From: Nitrososphaerales archaeon | GTDB lineage: Archaea; Thermoproteota; Nitrososphaeria; Nitrososphaerales; UBA183 | Reading direction: 5' to 3' | Length of the DNA: 7,214 nucleotides | NCBI GenBank assembly: GCA_030045755.1 | Contig: JASIEW010000131.1 | Coordinates: 1-7,214, forward strand | Shown: piece after piece, positions 5,613 to 7,214 of the stretch | How positions within the stretch are numbered: the stretch's first letter is position 1 | How the letters are laid out: every line of letters begins with the position of its first letter | Notes under the pieces: model-generated | What the model saw: only the letters and a program-made list of their open reading frames with translations | What the model was told of the DNA's origin: nothing | Database searches by the model: none | Made by a program: the position numbers and the translations under genes

Positions 5613-6548
5613 TCACCCTGTGGACAGAGGGACGTCGAGGACGGTAATCAGGCCCGGCGGCGCGTTTGCGACTCTCTCCGCGGCATGGACGACGAGCGCC
5701 ACAGTAGCGGAGTCTCCGAACACGCCCTTCTCGAATCTCAGCTTCAGGCTCGGGTCCCCCCTTACCTCCACCACGTCGAAGTCCGCCGACGTCGTCGTCA
5801 TCTCCAAGTCGAGTCTGATCTGACAGCCGCCCGCCCGTCCTTCGGCGAACTGCCTCACGCCCAGCACGTACTCTTCGGAGCCGAGAACCGGGAACACCCC
5901 TTGCTTGAGGTCGACCAGCTCCTTTCCCAGCGACTTCGCGATGAGATGTGCCGACTCGACCAGCCCGACGTGGCCCAGGACTCCCGCCTCGAGCTCCTTC
6001 TCGAACTTCGCTCTGGTGACTCCGACCCCCGTCTTGACCTGCAGTTGGCGGCGTCTCCTTCGTACGTCGACCGACCTGACCACGTGGATGCTCGAAGGAC
6101 TCTTCACAGCCGAGAGCACGACGGCCGGCACGAGGTCCATTACGAACCCGGGGTTGACTCCGACTCCGACCACGCTCACGCCCTTCTCTCTCGCCACTGC
6201 GTCTATCCTTCCAGCCGAGGCCGCGTCCGCGAAGTTCGGGAACGCCATCTCCTCCGAGGTCGTGACCACGTCCATGCCAAATGAAGCGGCGCGAACGATG
6301 TCGTCCGCCATGTCTGCGATCCTGGACCTGGTGGTGAAGATCGCCACGTCGGCTTCGACAGATCCCAACTCGTCGATCGACGAGACCACAAGGCTCCCAA
6401 CGGGGAGTCCTGTCAACTCAGCGACCGACCTGCCTCTCTTCTCGGGGTCGTTGTCGACGACCGCGACCACGGTGTGGAGTCGCTCCGCGAGGTACCTGAG
6501 CACCTCCGTGCCTATGGCTCCCATCCCGAAGAGGACGACCTTCGTCAC
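5613..6548 (-). CDS. NAD(P)-dependent DapB-like dehydrogenase (2,4-diaminopentanoate / native amine dehydrogenase-like)
   Basis: It is 311 aa from GTG at 6548. An N-terminal Rossmann fold carries GMGAIG (8-13) and, after the second strand, D32 and D34, which may influence cofactor choice. The chain then shows TSEEMAFP (97-104), GVGVNPGFVMDLVPAVVL (128-145), a basic DVRRRRRQLQVKTGVG stretch (161-176), GHVGLVESAHLIAKSLG (192-208) and an end of the form APPGLITVLDVP (296-307). These match the family of 2,4-diaminopentanoate dehydrogenase and native amine dehydrogenases, distant relatives of dihydrodipicolinate reductase. In characterised amine dehydrogenases a Glu in the S-x-EE region handles ammonia; E99 or E100 would be its equivalent. 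Predicted activity is reversible NAD(P)-linked oxidative deamination of an amine or amino acid; the substrate is unknown. The C-terminus looks complete. It has its own TATA box, 48 bases downstream of the nuclease gene. Confidence 0.85.
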   Translation of the reverse strand: MTKVVLFGMGAIGTEVLRYLAERLHTVVAVVDNDPEKRGRSVAELTGLPVGSLVVSSIDELGSVEADVAIFTTRSRIADMADDIVRAASFGMDVVTTSEEMAFPNFADAASAGRIDAVAREKGVSVVGVGVNPGFVMDLVPAVVLSAVKSPSSIHVVRSVDVRRRRRQLQVKTGVGVTRAKFEKELEAGVLGHVGLVESAHLIAKSLGKELVDLKQGVFPVLGSEEYVLGVRQFAEGRAGGCQIRLDLEMTTTSADFDVVEVRGDPSLKLRFEKGVFGDSATVALVVHAAERVANAPPGLITVLDVPLSTG

Positions 6549-6571
6549 GCTGGCGCCGCGAGCTTCGCCAC

Positions 6572-6577
6572 TTATAA
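6572..6577 (-). promoter_or_regulatory. TATA box for the amine dehydrogenase-like gene
   Basis: TTATAA is centred about 26 bases before the GTG at 6548, the spacing expected of a leaderless archaeal transcript. It sits in the 48-base gap after the nuclease gene, so this gene probably has its own promoter even if some read-through occurs. No ribosome binding site precedes the GTG, which agrees with a leaderless start. Confidence 0.55.
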
Positions 6578-6596
6578 CGCGTGCTCGGCTTGCCGC

Positions 6597-7175
6597 TCAG
6601 CAGGCTTCGAGCAGTCCCAGGTATGACTCCACGGTTTCCAGAAAGTTCCTCAGAGTCCTTATCGGGACTATTGCCACGCCGTCCACGAAGCGTCCTTCCG
6701 GCTCCGAAAAGGAGAGTATGACTGACATTATGGGCTTTACCTCGGGGTGGACGCGCCTGTAGGCCGCGCTTCGCTTCTTCTGGGCCTCCGCAAACTCCTC
6801 CAGCGTTGAAGATGGGTGTGCCCTCTGCCAATGCTTGCAGTCGATGCTCAAGACTGTCGAGGGGCCCGAAGCGACTATGTCGATCTGCGCCCTCGGCCTC
6901 TTGAGCAGAACGTTCTGCACGACAGAGTATCCCGAAGCTCCGAGGAGCATGGCGCAGAATGACTCGAACTCCTTCCAGTCAAGGTGCTTGGCGGCCTCCT
7001 CGGCGGCGAGCCCAAGGCGGACCGCCACCAGAGCTCGGACCACCTTCTGCCAAGCTTGGGAGCTCGGTATCCCCAGCTCTTCGCATATGGCTGAGAGCGC
7101 GCCCGCAGCACGAGGACCTCCTTCACTCCCATCTATGAACGCCCCAGCCTGGCTGTCGGAAATCCGGCCATGCAA
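6597..7175 (-). CDS. PD-(D/E)XK nuclease-fold protein (Mrr-like, hypothetical)
   Basis: It is 192 aa from TTG at 7175, the first start after an in-frame stop at 7197-7199. A helical N-terminal part (about 25-65) precedes a probable restriction endonuclease-like domain. E69 or E71 in WKEFESFCAMLL is followed by Q97-I-D99-I and then D112-C-K114-H-W, the pattern E...D...(D/E)xK seen in Mrr-like and related nucleases, where Q or E usually precedes xK. The C-terminal part contains VDGVAIVPIRTLRNFL (164-179). No methylase, helicase or defence partner is beside it, so a housekeeping repair role is as likely as restriction. The start is uncertain: no clear ribosome binding site or TATA box was found, and residues 1-25 look poorly structured. 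The family call rests on motif pattern alone. Confidence 0.7.
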   Translation of the reverse strand: MHGRISDSQAGAFIDGSEGGPRAAGALSAICEELGIPSSQAWQKVVRALVAVRLGLAAEEAAKHLDWKEFESFCAMLLGASGYSVVQNVLLKRPRAQIDIVASGPSTVLSIDCKHWQRAHPSSTLEEFAEAQKKRSAAYRRVHPEVKPIMSVILSFSEPEGRFVDGVAIVPIRTLRNFLETVESYLGLLEAC

Positions 7176-7214
7176 GATGGATACTTCACTCGATGTTCAG
7201 CCGTCACAGGCCCC

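Noticed and set aside
5453..5647. 64-codon minus-strand open stretch overlapping the end of the amine dehydrogenase-like gene, with a helix-like AEQALGELRRLLEVARPEAQ segment
   Set aside because: There is no ATG or GTG near its beginning, it lies in a different frame from the upstream gene, whose C-terminus already looks complete, and no slippery site is evident. It may be chance or decayed sequence.
5316..6284. Long plus-strand open frame covering the intergenic gap and the antisense of the amine dehydrogenase-like gene
   Set aside because: The product is dominated by Ser, Arg, Pro and Ala with no family similarity, no ribosome binding site and no promoter. Most of it is antisense to a clearly coding frame.
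5905..6762. Plus-strand open frame antisense to the amine dehydrogenase-like and nuclease genes
   Set aside because: The Ser/Thr/Ala-rich composition is what the complement of a GC-rich coding frame gives, and both genes beneath it show family motifs.

Overview
The window is a GC-rich stretch that looks archaeal. Three things point that way. A DUF99 (UPF0215-type) gene and a stand-alone PPC/DUF296 gene are present, both common in archaea. Several genes have a TATA-like box about 25-40 bases before a GTG, TTG or ATG start and little or no Shine-Dalgarno sequence, as in leaderless or short-leader archaeal transcripts. Cytochrome b, Rieske protein and a membrane-anchored cupredoxin lie together, as in the complex III locus of ammonia-oxidising Nitrososphaeria (Thaumarchaeota). 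A relative of that class is my best guess. Other archaea with cupredoxins, such as Thermoplasmatota, are not excluded, and no rRNA, tRNA or universal marker is present to settle it.

Left part (1-2703), electron transport. Cytochrome b (partial, running off the left edge) and the Rieske iron-sulfur protein form a minus-strand pair overlapping by four bases (GTGA). A cupredoxin is divergently transcribed across a 116-base gap with TATA-like boxes facing both ways. Together they suggest a quinol-oxidising bc/b6f-like complex passing electrons to a small copper protein on the outer face of the membrane.

Middle (2744-5211). A plus-strand FAD-binding 2-hydroxyacid dehydrogenase of the GlcD/YdiJ type follows the cupredoxin. 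No iron-sulfur partner is visible. Its 3' end overlaps that of a DUF99 gene on the minus strand by 14 bases. The DUF99 gene is divergent from a small PPC/DUF296 gene that has the only near-perfect Shine-Dalgarno sequence noticed here.

Gap (5212-5612). About 400 bases between convergent genes hold no convincing gene. They contain an 11-bp perfect inverted repeat around a 92-base loop, several smaller hairpins and a TATA-like box on the minus strand, so an unannotated RNA is possible but unproven.

Right part (5613-7175). On the minus strand are a NAD(P)-dependent DapB-like/native amine dehydrogenase-like enzyme with a good TTATAA box, and upstream of it a small PD-(D/E)XK nuclease-fold (Mrr-like) protein. 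The last 39 bases (7176-7214) hold only upstream sequence of the nuclease, with an in-frame stop at 7197-7199. No CRISPR array, insertion sequence, attachment site or clear defence or mobile system was found. Apart from the respiratory cluster, the genes do not form an obvious shared pathway.
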